This document shows positions 53,836-64,000 of a DNA stretch of 64,000 nt, one piece after another; the first letter of the stretch is position 1; the number at the start of each line of letters is the position of its first letter. A program made the translations under genes and the position numbers. Source of the DNA: Hepsetus odoe (taxonomy: Eukaryota; Chordata; Actinopteri; Characiformes; Hepsetidae). The notes beneath the pieces were generated by a model, which was given only the letters and a program-made list of their open reading frames with translations, was not told the origin of the DNA and did no database searches. The stretch covers positions 34,414,096-34,478,095 of the forward strand of contig CM029366.1 in NCBI GenBank assembly GCA_017165825.1, given 5' to 3'.

Positions 53836-54525
53836 TATTGATTCTGTTTCTCTGAAGTGCTTATTTCTCCATTTGCCATTTATCTGAACAGGAACTGTTA
53901 CAGACTGGAATCAATGATACTGTAGTTTGTCTTTCTACCAGTGAATCACTGCTCTGATCACTGAAGTACCGACAGTGGTTCACTGATTAGCTCACGTTTA
54001 CAGTAAAATTAGCATTAGCACATTTGCTGCACGTTTAGTTTATTAATTTTGTCTATTTCTCTTGGGTTCAATAAAGCTTTTCTGATTCTGATAAATGCTG
54101 TTTAGTCAACCTGGATCCTTCACCACTGGAGCACCTTTACTGCTGATGTTCTGAGCCACCTTCATCTGATTCTGTTTTAGTTTGTGTAGTTTATTTTTAC
54201 TGTGCAGCTTGCATGTGTAGCACTGCGTCTGAGTCAACTGTTCTCAGATCAGATCCAGCATTATCAGACGTTTCTTCCTACCTGAACCCCACACCGACTA
54301 AAGCATCAGCGCTAAGAAGATGAGTCCTGGTACATGTAGACACACCAGTCAGGTATGCAGATATCTGGCCTGAGATCTGAGGGCCATTGGGAGCGGATGG
54401 AGAGGATGAGCTGGGTGTTTTCTGTGTAAAGGTGATATGAAGGATGTGAAGATATGTTCTGCCAAGAGGGTGAGTGTATGATGGGAACAAAAAAACAGGG
54501 AGCCTAGTACTAAGCCCTGTGGAAC
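53836..54525. other. Unique noncoding DNA
   Basis: No supported gene or repeat. Confidence 0.35.
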
Positions 54526-54529
54526 ACCA

Positions 54530-54640
54530 GCAGGCAGTTGGCCTAGTGTTTAGGGGCTAGACAGGATCAGAAGGTTGTTGGTTTGAATCCCAGATCTGTA
54601 AGTTGCCCTGAGGATGCCTTGATCAAGGTACTGTCCCCCA
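54530..54640 (+). mobile_element. SINE-A head fragment
   Basis: TTGGCCTAGTGTTTAGGGGC, B box GGTTTGAATCCCAG, GTTGCCCTGAGGATGCC and ATCAAGGTACTGTCCCC. The tail is missing. Confidence 0.8.
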
Positions 54641-55675
54641 AGGTAGGGAACCCCAACCCTAACCCCTGAACATTTAGTCACTTGCCGCACTTTGCTGATT
54701 TTTTGTATAAGCGATATAAAAGCTGCATGTTGTGAAGGTTTCACGGACGGAGTTTTGATTTTCTGCAGCTCTGATTACTGTGTGCAGCTGAACACACTTG
54801 CTGATTTCAGCTGCTGGTGGACAGAAAGTATGACCCACTTCTGTTACTCTGCTTTGATTGAAAGCTAACATCACAGGAGGAAACCCCCAGAACTCAACAG
54901 TCACTGAAAGAACATGTTTTTGCTCCTGGATGTCTCTCGTTACAGGACAGGACATGTCTCCGAGAATGGCCATCCGCTCTCATCTGCAGTATGAGTGGTT
55001 TATAAAATATTAAAGTTGGAAGACTCCCATTTTCCTGAAGGTGTGCATTGAACTGGCAGCATGTCGCTGGAAATACGGACTAAGATGGTGAAGGATTTTA
55101 ACAAAACAGCATGTGAGCGCTGCACCAGTGGGAGGGGTGAGAATGGAGAACCTTCTTTTGAGGTGACCCCTCATCACTGTCAGAACTCCTAGAACTTGAA
55201 AGAACATCCTTCAGCAGGATCAGCACTTACCGAGGCAAATGCTGTGCTGGTGCTCTGTACCTTTATAAAACAGCAGCTTCCTGTTTCTGTTCAAGCTGAT
55301 TTTAAACACTTTCATTAGTATTTAAAACTTTAAATGGAGTCTTTGATAGAATCTCTTCTAAACTGGTCTTTCAGATCGTTCAGAGCTGGTCAAGCATCCC
55401 AACAGGATCTCTAGAGAAAACGCATTTTGTTTTAATGCCCCAGAGATGTGCAACGACCTGCTTCTGAGATATTGGTCAGACTCTCTTTGTGCAAAACATG
55501 CTTTTACTCGAGCGGTGAGTTTGTTTTAATGCCTTGTAGTCTTAGTTTTTGTCTTGTGCTCGTATCATTTCTTCTCTCTTCTCTCTTAACTCTTCATCTT
55601 TCTTTTGTCTTAACTTTGAAAACATGCTTTTCATTTTTATCCCAGATATTAGTTTACACAAAAAACAGTTTGCAC
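54641..55675. other. Unique noncoding DNA
   Basis: No supported exon or repeat family; only short unsupported frames. Confidence 0.35.
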
Positions 55676-55681
55676 AAAAAG

Positions 55682-55687
55682 TTGATG

Positions 55688-55719
<32 letters not shown>

Positions 55720-55979
55720 GATATTGATGATGATAGTGATGATGATAGTGATAGTGATGATGATGGTGATGATTATAGTGATAATGATGATGATAGTGAT
55801 GATTATAGTGATAATGATGATAGTGATAGTGATGGTGATGATGATAGTGATAGTGATGATGATGATAATGATGATGATAGTGATAATGATGATGATAGTG
55901 ATGGTGATGATGATAGTGATGATGATGATGATGATGATGATGATGACGATAGTGATGATTATAGTGATGATGATGATAG

Positions 55980-56013
<34 letters not shown>

Positions 56014-56651
56014 AGTGATGATGATAGTGATAGTGATGATTATAGTGATGATGATGATAGTGATGATGATGATGATGATAGTGATGATGATGATGATGAT
56101 GATGATGATAGTGATGATGATAGTGATAGTGATGGTGATGATGATGATGATGATGACGATAGTGATGATGATAGTGATGATTATAGTGATAATGATGATA
56201 GTGATGATGGTAGTGATAGTGATGATGATGATGATGATGATGAAGATGACAATGGTGATGATGATAGTGATGATGATAGTGATAGTGACGATGATGATAG
56301 TGACGATGGTGATGATGATAGTGATGATTATAGTGATGATGATGATAGTGATGATGATAGTGATAGTGATGGTGATGATGATAGTGATAGTGATGGTGAT
56401 GATGATGATGATGATGATGATGATAGTGATGATTATAGTGATAATGATGATGATAGTGATGGTGATGATGATAGTGATGATGATAGTGATAGTGATGATG
56501 ATGATGATGACGATGGTGATGATGATAGTGATGATGATAGTGACGATGGTGATGATGATAGTGATGATTATAGTGATAATGATGATGATAGTGATGATGA
56601 TAGTGATAGTGATGGTGATGATGATAGTGATAGTGATGGTGATGATGATAG

Positions 56652-56690
<39 letters not shown>

Positions 56691-56744
56691 CGATGGTGAT
56701 GATGATAGTGATGATGGTAGTGATAGTGATGATGATAGTGATAG

Positions 56745-56779
<35 letters not shown>
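55682..56779. repeat. 1.1-kb (GATGATAGT)-type triplet satellite
   Basis: About 365 triplets, nearly all GAT with scattered AGT, GGT, AAT, TAT and GAC. The triplet phase is kept from end to end, so one plus frame reads Asp/Ser-rich, another Met/Ile/Val-rich, and the minus strand reads His/Tyr-rich, each for about 400 codons. I treat these as compositional. Confidence 0.97.
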
Positions 56780-56783
<4 letters not shown>

Positions 56784-57295
56784 TTTTCTTTTTTTAATAA
56801 CCTCACTGTCTCCCAGGCAAGCGTGGTGCTGGTGGACGTCTTCATAATCGTTAATGAAGGTTGGGTGATCCAAAAAACAGCAGGACTGATTTGACATGAC
56901 GGACTAAATCAGCCGCTTCCTGGCAGGAGGACCTCAGACACTTCACATCAGTGTGTTTGGATCATGTTTAACTTCCATTCAGAATGAAAATCATCCACAT
57001 CATTCAGAAATCTGCTTGGTCCTTGAGTTTAATTTACATTCACTCTTTATAATTGCTGAAAACGTTCATAATCAAGGAATAAAAAGATTGTGGTTAATTA
57101 GTTCAGTCCCGCAGATCCACACATCACAGCGTTTATTCCTTTGTAAATCAGAGAGATCGGAGAACCAAGAATGAACAAATGAACAATGCAGCCCTGTGGG
57201 TTTGTTTTTTCTCTGTACAATCATTCTTTATTTTACCAAACACATCTTGAGTGTTTGTTAGCAAAATGCACTTATTTTTATTTGCATTATTATTT

Positions 57296-57386
57296 TTTAT
57301 ATGTCTATTTATTATTATTATTATTGTTGCTGTTATTATTAATAATAATCATAACAACAACAACAACAATAATAATAATAATTCAT
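57296..57386. repeat. (ATT)n / (AAT)n inverted microsatellite pair
   Basis: ATTATTATT runs on the left and AATAATAAT runs on the right can pair with each other as a hairpin. Confidence 0.85.
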
Positions 57387-57854
57387 AGGTTTGAATGCTG
57401 CTGCAAGTGCATTACCAGAAGCACAAATATAGAAAAGAAGAAATCATATGAACAATTAAAACATCAATTGTACACATAACACAGAAAAACATAAAGGTAG
57501 GAATAAAAGAAAAAGCCTTTTATTTTAAGTTAAAATAAAGAAACAGTAAACAACCAAATAAGGAAGAACTGAAAGTTTGTGTAAAAAGTGTGTGAATGTA
57601 AAAGAGAGACAGATGATGAATATCTAAGGGCAGGTTGTTCCAGATCATCCAGTTCCACCAGATCCAGTTAAGCCGGTGTAACACGAATGGAAGAATAATA
57701 TCGATGGATTATTAGTCTGTATTACAGCGTATTATTTGCCAGATAGTGAGTGATGCAGTTCTAAAACGAAAATCGGAGTCGATTCTGGGAGCAGGCAGAA
57801 GAAAAGAACAGATATCAGTAGTGATTAGTGGAGGACGAGCACGGCGGCACTTAC

Positions 57855-57939
57855 TGTCCACAAAATGGACCTGAGACACTTCCTCAGAATCACCGGTGTT
57901 ACTGAATCCGGGTTCACTATTTGACAAGCGGCTCTTCAT
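57855..57939 (-). other. Orphan candidate exon
   Basis: On the minus strand ATG (57937-57939) in a GGCGCCGATGAAG context opens MKSRLSNSEPGFSNTGDSEE, then VSQVHFVD, and meets a strong GTAAGT donor at 57849-57854. I do not recognise the protein. No partner exon is seen in the window. Confidence 0.15.
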
Positions 57940-58630
57940 CGGCGCCGGCCTTTCTGTTAAAAAAGCTTTTTAGTGCTTTTTAAGGTGTTTATATCCTAAC
58001 TGATGACACAAATAAGCTAAACGTGAACTATTACATAAACATGTACACGCACTTTTCATAACAAGGTGGAAAGTGGTTCCTTGTTTTCATCCGGAGCTAT
58101 CAGTGGGTGAAGTTCAGTGAGAACCAGGAATATTAGGAGCTTAATTTGGCCAAAATCTAAAAATACTCCACTACATTCATGGCAGAATCTTCTAGCACTG
58201 TATGGCATTCGTTCAGGTGCAGCTGAACATCTTCACCTCTGCAACTGTGCTGCTAAGACAAAGGCTGACTGACCATCAGAAAAGCCTTGTGTCCAGATCC
58301 GTGTTTGAATAAGAGCTGGTTGGACCTTTCCTGGGTGGATGTTGTTTTTGTCCCCTGCATGTAGAGAAACTGGACTGTGTCCATATTTACAGCCTCCAGG
58401 CAGCAGTCTGGACGCACCTCTGTGGATGCCAAAGGTAGACCTAAGTGGGAGTGACAGGGAGCCAATCAGCAGCTGTCAAAATCAGCTACAACATCTCTGT
58501 GGAGATTCAGGCTTTGATTGCCATGCCCATGTTTGAGGCGTGAATTAAAATTCACCCCCTGCAGCAGTGATGTGGTGTGAACGTTAATCCGGATCTCTAC
58601 ATCGCAGTCAGAACCTTCATGGAATTGCTG
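57940..58630. other. Unique noncoding DNA
   Basis: No supported gene or repeat. Confidence 0.35.
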
Positions 58631-58635
58631 AACAG

Positions 58636-59144
58636 AACAGAGCAGGGATTCTTCTTCCCCTCTTTTCAGCTGCTCCTGTTAGGGGTTGTGACAGTGGGTC
58701 ATTTGTCTCCATGTCTTCCTGTCCTCTGCATCTTCCTCTTTCACTCTGTCCCCTTGCATGTCCTCTCTCTCCATATCCATAAACCTCCTTGTTCTTCCTG
58801 TTCTCCTCTTTCCTGGCAGCTCCACCCTCAACATCCTTCTCCTGATTTACTCCTCATCTCTCCTCTGGACACGTCCAAACCAACACAGTCTCACTTTAAT
58901 CACTTTGTCTCAACCTGAGCCGTTCCTCTAGTATACTTGCTCCTATTCCTGTCCATCCTCGTTACTCTGAACTCTGAACTGTCCTCTCTTAGTGTTTACG
59001 CTCCTTCATCTCCTCTTCTCCCTGAGATGCACAAGCCAGTATTTCTTGGTGCCCGTCCCGAGTCCAGAAAAAGGGGAGGATTAGGTCAGGAAAGGCATCC
59101 GGAGTTAAACTTTTGTCAAATCAATATCTAAACAGAGCAGAGAT
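58636..59144 (-). mobile_element. RTE-clade LINE with 5' inversion (twin-priming structure) and target duplication
   Basis: 58650-59025 is the 3' part of the element on the minus strand (3' UTR, C-terminal coding). 59026-59130 is the first roughly 105 bases of the element on the plus strand (CACAAGCCAGTATTTCTTGG, then GGCATCCGG). Flanks carry AACAGAGCAGGGAT (58636-58649) and AACAGAGCAGAGAT (59131-59144), a 14-bp target duplication with one mismatch. Confidence 0.8.
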
Positions 59145-59719
59145 GTAACCTCTAAATGGGATCCCTCAACACTCCTGATTTAGAGCAACACACATTTTTC
59201 TTCACTTGACAGTTCAGCCCTAATCATTCAGATCCCTGCTTGATTCTGTGACGGGAAAATCTATAATCTCATTCCTGCCATGTTTAGAAAAGACGAATGC
59301 TTCAGAAAATGACGTGATTAATTAATGAACTGACTGAGTAATTAATCCAAAATAGCAGGGTCAGTTAACCAGTCAAGTGGTTGATTCATGTTCTCAGCCC
59401 TGAGGGACTGTGGACAGCGGCACAGAGTGCACTTTCACACACCTCTGACAGCCAAAAGGCAAATTCTGTACTAAAAAATAACTTTGCACTCCAGACAAAT
59501 CTGATTCATTTGGAGGCATCACATTTATGCAGTGTAGTTTCTGAATCTGTGGAATGGAGAACTCTGGCTGACAGCTCGAGCAGCACCTTCAGCAGAAAGA
59601 GGATTTGTTTTTATTGCAGGATTTAGATGTTCAGGCTCCTGCTCGGCAAAATAAGCACCATAAGCTCTTCTATAAATCTACAAGGACTTTCAAACCATTT
59701 CTACTCTCGTGCATCACTG

Positions 59720-60381
59720 ATGGGGCTTTTCCACTGGCACCAGGAACCGAGCAGAACCCAAGCCACACCATGAAGAGATGTTTTTCCACTGCAACTGAGG
59801 AGAACCATATCCAACGCGGGACCATGACGACTTGATTCTGTATACTAGCATGGAGTCTCTGCTCACAGCAAAGCTGTTTCCCTCACTGCTGTCGGTACTG
59901 GTGGAAAAGCGGTGCAGCGGTGGCCTGGTGGGCAGAGAGGATCGGAGGATTGTGGGTTCAATTCCCTCACCAGTAGGTTGCCCTGAGGTACCCTTGAGCA
60001 AGGTACCGTCCCTGTCACTGCTCCCCAGATACTTTTAGTAGCTGCTCGCTGCTGCATGTGTGGGTGAAACGCAGAGGCTGAATTTTGTTGTGTTGTGCTG
60101 TGCTGCATTTCAAAATGACAAGGGCAGTCACTTTCACTTCTTTCATTTTCAAAAGCCCCACAATATCGGTGACAATATTATGTCCCATAAACAACAACTG
60201 CAGCTTCGAAGATGCTCAGAGAAAACAACCGTCTGTTGGGGTTTACGGCATCGTCGCTGCAGAACACTGTTACTGGACCAACACTAAACAGTGGAGCATG
60301 AAAAGCTGGATAAAAGCAGGTTGTTAAACTGTGAACCAGCTCGGTCACGGCTCGTTCCTGGTTCCAGTGAAAAAGCCCCAT
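59720..60381. mobile_element. MITE with about 30-bp terminal inverted repeats
   Basis: The left end (59720-59751, ATGGGGCTTTTCCACTGGCA then CCAGGAACC) pairs with the right end (60350-60381, GTTCCTGG then TTCCAGTGAAAAAGCCCCAT). Without the inserted SINE-A it is about 410 bp. No transposase. The superfamily is uncertain (PIF/Harbinger-like is possible). Confidence 0.65.
59910..60150 (+). mobile_element. SINE-A inserted in MITE
   Basis: GGTGCAGCGGTGGCCTGGTG head, GGGTTCAATTCCCTCACC B box, GAGCAAGGTACCGTCCC, GTGTTGTGCTGTGCTGC and a CACTTTCACTTC tail. Confidence 0.9.
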
Positions 60382-60659
60382 TAGTTTGGTTGAGAGGAGG
60401 TTTTCCTGACCATTTATTTGTGTTCATGTGTCCTTTTGGCCAAACTGGGTCAAATGTTCTACACACTCACACACACAGACAGGACATGACAACTTTATAG
60501 AACATTTTTTAGGAAATACTTGAGCTGCTATGATCACAAGCTTGTGATCAGATCCCACCAACATGCTCTGTACATAAATAACCCTAGATATGAGTTCCCC
60601 ACAATTTACACCTGAAAACCAAACCGGTCTAATATATATATAAATATTCAAACGAAACT

Positions 60660-60873
60660 GGCTGGTGGTGGAGGTGGTGTTCTAGTGGTGGGTACTCACC
60701 TATGGACCTGTGGCTCAAGAGGTCCCAGGTTCAAATTCCACCTCTGGCACTACCACCACTGGGTCCCTGAGACCCTGAACCCTGAGTGTCTCCAGGGGGG
60801 ACTGTCCCTGTAATCAGGACATGGAGGTCTCTCTGGATAAGAGCGTCTGATAAACGCTGTAAATGTAAATGTC
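60660..60873 (+). mobile_element. SINE-B, full length
   Basis: GGTGTTCTAGTGGTGGGTAC head, GGTTCAAATTCCACCTCTGG B box, CCAGGGGGGACTGTCCCTG and a GGATAAGAGCGTCTGATAAA tail with GTAAATGTAAATG. Confidence 0.92.
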
Positions 60874-61199
60874 TGATCTACGTTCCTTGGTATGACGGAG
60901 TGATCCAAAGGGTTATTGGATCTCCCAGCATCAGCAGTTTAAGGTTTCATTTCCCAACTTTTACATCTGGATATGTACTTAAACAGAGCTTTTGTATCTG
61001 ATCACCCAACCAATGAACTTTTTTGTTTAAAGCTTAATTTTGAGAGTGTCTTATCCTAATGGCCTCATACGGATAACCTCATCAGCAACTTTACTCTGCT
61101 CATGACACAGTCGTTCACCCACAGGATGTAATATTGGTGTTATTCTGATTCTGCCTTCACCATTAAAAATCACATATTTCATATCTTAGGTGATTTTTC

Positions 61200-61480
61200 C
61201 ACCTCTGTATTTTATCATCTCCCTCCTCCCTCCCTCAGCTCAGGACTCCATAGTGCTCATTCATGCTTTTATTAAATCTCGGCCAGATTATTGCACTGCA
61301 GTGTTTGTTGATCTCCCTGTTGGAGCTCCAACACTAAACATTCAGCACACCTCAGTCTTCCCCTCCATGACCTGCTCTGGCTCTCTTCTCCAAATCACAC
61401 TCGATATAAAAGTCCTCTGTGCTGATGTTAGGCACCCCATGACCTCTTCTGGGACCCTGTTTTTTCCAAAATATAAACTG
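61200..61480 (+). mobile_element. L2-like LINE remnant
   Basis: The frame VLIHAFIKSRPDYCTAVF and VDLP matches the L2-family pattern (…HAFI.SRLDYCN.L…GLP). The following LQITLDIKVL resembles the (PV..RI.FKILLL) segment. Frameshifts are evident between them. Confidence 0.6.
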
Positions 61481-61544
61481 ACCACCATGGGTTCCTGGGC
61501 ATGGCTGTAAAGTTACGCTCTTCTGATCCTTTGCAAAGTTCTAT

Positions 61545-61810
61545 ACTCATATTTAGTCAGTCAGTCATTTTCTGCCGCTTGTCCCAAGCGGGGTCGCGGG
61601 GGAGTGCTGGAGTCCATCCCAGCTCACACAGGGCGAAGGACGGGGGACACACCCTGGACAGGTCTCCAGCCCATCGCAGGGAGGAGTGTGACGGGGACGG
61701 CACCTTGCTCAAGGGTACCTCAGGGTAACCTATCGGGAAGGGGTCCGAACCCCCGATCCTCCGGCCAACGCCCGAACCACCAGGCCACTGCTGCCCCTCA
61801 CTCATATTTA
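61545..61810 (-). mobile_element. Chimeric SINE (SINE-A head, SINE-C tail) with target duplication
   Basis: The minus strand reads GGGGCAGCAGTGGCCTGGTG, B box GGGTTCGGACCCCTTCC, GAGGTACCCTTGAGCAAGG, CCGTCCCCGTCACACTCC, then TCCCTGCGATGGGCTGGAG and the GGGACAAGCGGCAGAAAATG tail. ACTCATATTTA flanks it on both sides (61545-61555 and 61800-61810), showing that the fused unit inserted as one piece. Confidence 0.88.
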
Positions 61811-61899
61811 CTCATATTTAAATCTTAACTCAGATCCTCTCTTCTCTCTGCTGCCTCACCTTCCCTGATCACGGACTCAAGCCAGTTTCATTTTCATTT

Positions 61900-62045
61900 T
61901 CACAAGCAGCTTTACAGAATCCGGGTCCGAGCCCCAGTGAGCAGAAAGCTACAGAGACAAAACTCCCTAAAACTGAAGAAAGAAACCTTGGGAAGAACCA
62001 AGACTCAAAAGGAGAACCCATCCTCCTCTGGTCTAGTCCAGATAA
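61900..62045 (+). repeat. Dispersed repeat 'CTGCTTTACAG', copy 2
   Basis: CAGCTTTACAGAATCCGGGT, ACTCCCTAAAACTGAAGAAA, CCTTGGGAAGAACCAAGACT and CCATCCTCCTCTGGT match 28690-28860. Confidence 0.75.
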
Positions 62046-62819
62046 TCCAGAAAGAAAAAGTGTTTTTTATGTCTCCACTATTTTTGGAGTCCTCGGGTAA
62101 ACAAAAAGCAGTACATGAGTTTAACCTGATGTTGCTTTTACTGTTACTTTTGTTGTTGTTTGTTTGTTTGTGTCCTGGATGTAAACATGTGAACTGAGGT
62201 TGTACATTCAGGCAACAGTTTTCAGCTCCATCAGTCGACCAGTTCCTCTAGGAAGCATCTAAAGAGCCAGCTTGTGATCAGCCCTCACTTCCCTGCTCTA
62301 AATATACATGATCACAGCTGCTTTTCAGGTTTTGGTCTGTTCTTAGCCAAATAATTGTCACGGTAGATGGCGCTCTGCTCTGACTCATTGGGGCTTATAA
62401 ACCCCGCCCCCAATGAGGCACAACTGTTGCCCAGGTAAACACAGGTGTGCACAGACAGAGCAGAGCACCACCTACCATGACAATTATTTGGCTAAGAACA
62501 GACCAAAACCTGAAAAATGTCTGAGAGCGTCAGTCATTTTTTTGGATTCTTTGGGCTTTTTGAAGTTTTTGTTTTTTTGGTTTTTGGTGTCTTTGGACTT
62601 CCTGGGTTCCTGTGGTTCTCCGCTTTTAGTTTATTTTTAATTAAATAACACAATCCTTGACTATGCAATTACGTTCAAACAACACCCCTCCCCCTCCCCC
62701 AGTGACAATAATGGCTTTCATTGGATGACTTTGAAGCTTTTTTTGTTGGTTTTCCTGGTCTATTTATTAATGTTCAGCAGCATAGTACATAGTTCATAAC
62801 CTCAGTTCACATTATATAT

Positions 62820-63272
62820 ATATATATGTAAATAATGTGAGGAACAAAAGAAAAATCTAAATCAGATCAATATCTGGTGTTTCTACCTTTTACCTTCAGA
62901 GCAGCATCAGTTCTTCTGGCCCCACAGAGCCCTGATCTCCACATCATCCAGTGTGTCTGGATCACATGAAGAGACAGAAGGATGTGAGGAAGCTACATCC
63001 ACAGAAGATCTGTGCTCAGTTCTCCAAGATGTCTGGAACGACCGACCGGCCGAGTTCCTTCAGAAACCATGTGTGAGTGTACCTAGAAGAACTGATGCTG
63101 TTTTGAAGGCAAAGGGTGGTCACAGCAAATACTGATCTGATTTAGATTCTCTTTTGTTCATTCACTGCATTTTGTTGATTGATGAGAATAAATGATCAAC
63201 ACTTCCATTTCTGAAAGCGTTCTGTTTACAGCATTTTACACACCTGACTAAAACTTTTGCACAGTGCTGTAC
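62820..63272. mobile_element. DNA-transposon relic
   Basis: The right end GACTAAAACTTTTGCACAGT then GCTGTA is a terminal sequence common in fish Tc1/mariner-type elements. Inside, GCATCAGTTCTTCTGGCC at 62901 recurs inverted near 63085-63100 (AGAAGAACTGATGCTG). The left TIR is missing. Confidence 0.45.
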
Positions 63273-63379
63273 ATTCCATTTCTAAATTGTTAAGGAACTG
63301 TATAACAGTAGTTCTCTAGCATGGTGATATACATGGAACCTTTCACATGGTTATTTAGCACCAACAGAACCATTTCTTT

Positions 63380-64000
63380 TCCCGAAGAACACACATGTAC
63401 TTCATCTGGACTGCAGAGCTAAAATTAGCCGACTTATTTTGGCAAGTTTGCTGCCACGTGTGTATTTTAGATTATGTCTGTGTTGGCAAAATCCTTCTTC
63501 TCTGCCCTTGCTCGAGTGCACAACACCTCCCCCTCCCACTGCTCCGAAACAAAGGAGACTTTTCAAGGTTATGCTCCTTTGCAGTCTTCCAGCCAGACTT
63601 CTGCTCCTCAGCAGTTCATCCTAATCAGAATCCTGTGTACCGACACTGTGCCCTCCGCTTTGCAATACAGCAACCATAGATCCCGAACCTGCAGGGCTGG
63701 AAAAGTGACAGAGGTATTTCTGGAGCCAGGAGAGGAGACAGTCTCATGACAATTCATTATGGTGACACCTCCCACATGGGGATCCATTGTGAGTAATGCA
63801 TTCAGCTACTGCAGCAGCTGAAAGAACTCACTAAACCTGCACTTTCTACTGCACCGGGTCCAACAGCAAACATCCAACTGCAGGTCATATTCTCTAAGGT
63901 CTGGTCACGGCCGTAATTAGGCAAGTCGGAAGTGGTTAGGAGGGACTAAGCATATGAATCTTTTTGTTTTTGGTGCTTGTTGCTCCTTAGGGACCTCTGT
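63380..64000. other. Unique region, candidate conserved noncoding DNA
   Basis: No interspersed repeats. Three overlapping short plus-strand frames (63395-63749) have no recognisable domains. Window ends here. Confidence 0.2.

Noticed and set aside
55549..56847. 432-codon Asp/Ser-rich frame (and the Met/Ile and His/Tyr-rich frames over the same DNA)
   Set aside because: All of these come from a GAT/AGT triplet satellite, which has no stops in those frames. Several unrelated frames on both strands are equally open and no domain or splice context exists.

Overview
The window is genomic DNA from a ray-finned (teleost) fish. The evidence is vertebrate-type split genes with GT-AG introns, several tRNA-headed fish-type SINE families, RTE-clade LINEs, Tc1/mariner relics and very abundant AC/GT microsatellites. 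The exact species cannot be read from the sequence.

Only two genes are clearly recognisable, both at the left end and arranged head to head. On the minus strand, positions 270-448 are the first coding exon of arl6ip5 (PRAF3/JWA, a PRA1-domain ER membrane protein); the rest of that gene lies to the left of the window. On the plus strand, about 1250-10058 is a complete trnt1 gene (CCA-adding tRNA nucleotidyltransferase). Its seven coding exons splice in phase into a protein of about 430-437 residues with all the class II nucleotidyltransferase motifs. The 0.8 kb between the two start regions holds a striking promoter: five CCAAT-type boxes at exact 30-bp spacing and a perfect TCTCGCGAGA palindrome on the arl6ip5 side, and CCAAT, GC-box and CRE-like motifs on the trnt1 side.

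The trnt1 introns and the following 54 kb are dominated by interspersed repeats. I find at least 13 pieces of one RTE-clade LINE family, including a nearly full-length copy at 39.0-42.2 kb with a perfect 19-bp target-site duplication. I also see three main tRNA-derived SINE families (called here SINE-A, -B and -C), a chimeric SINE made of an A head and a C tail, an L2-like and a Rex1/CR1-like LINE remnant, several Tc1/mariner relics and MITEs, and a roughly 0.5-kb dispersed repeat carrying an internal 69-bp tandem array.

Large satellite tracts sit at 31.3 kb (GT), 36.9-37.6 kb (compound AC), 37.8-39.0 kb (ACACTACTACACATTAAT-type) and 55.7-56.8 kb (GATGATAGT-type). Long open frames across these tracts are by-products of repeat composition and are not called as genes. 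Between the repeats, several 200-600 bp stretches of non-repetitive, balanced-composition DNA (22.7, 26.9-27.8, 29.7-30.1, 43.5-43.8, 44.7-45.0 and 63.4-64.0 kb) look like candidate conserved noncoding elements, but this cannot be tested without alignment. No bacterial genes, CRISPR array or operon is present.
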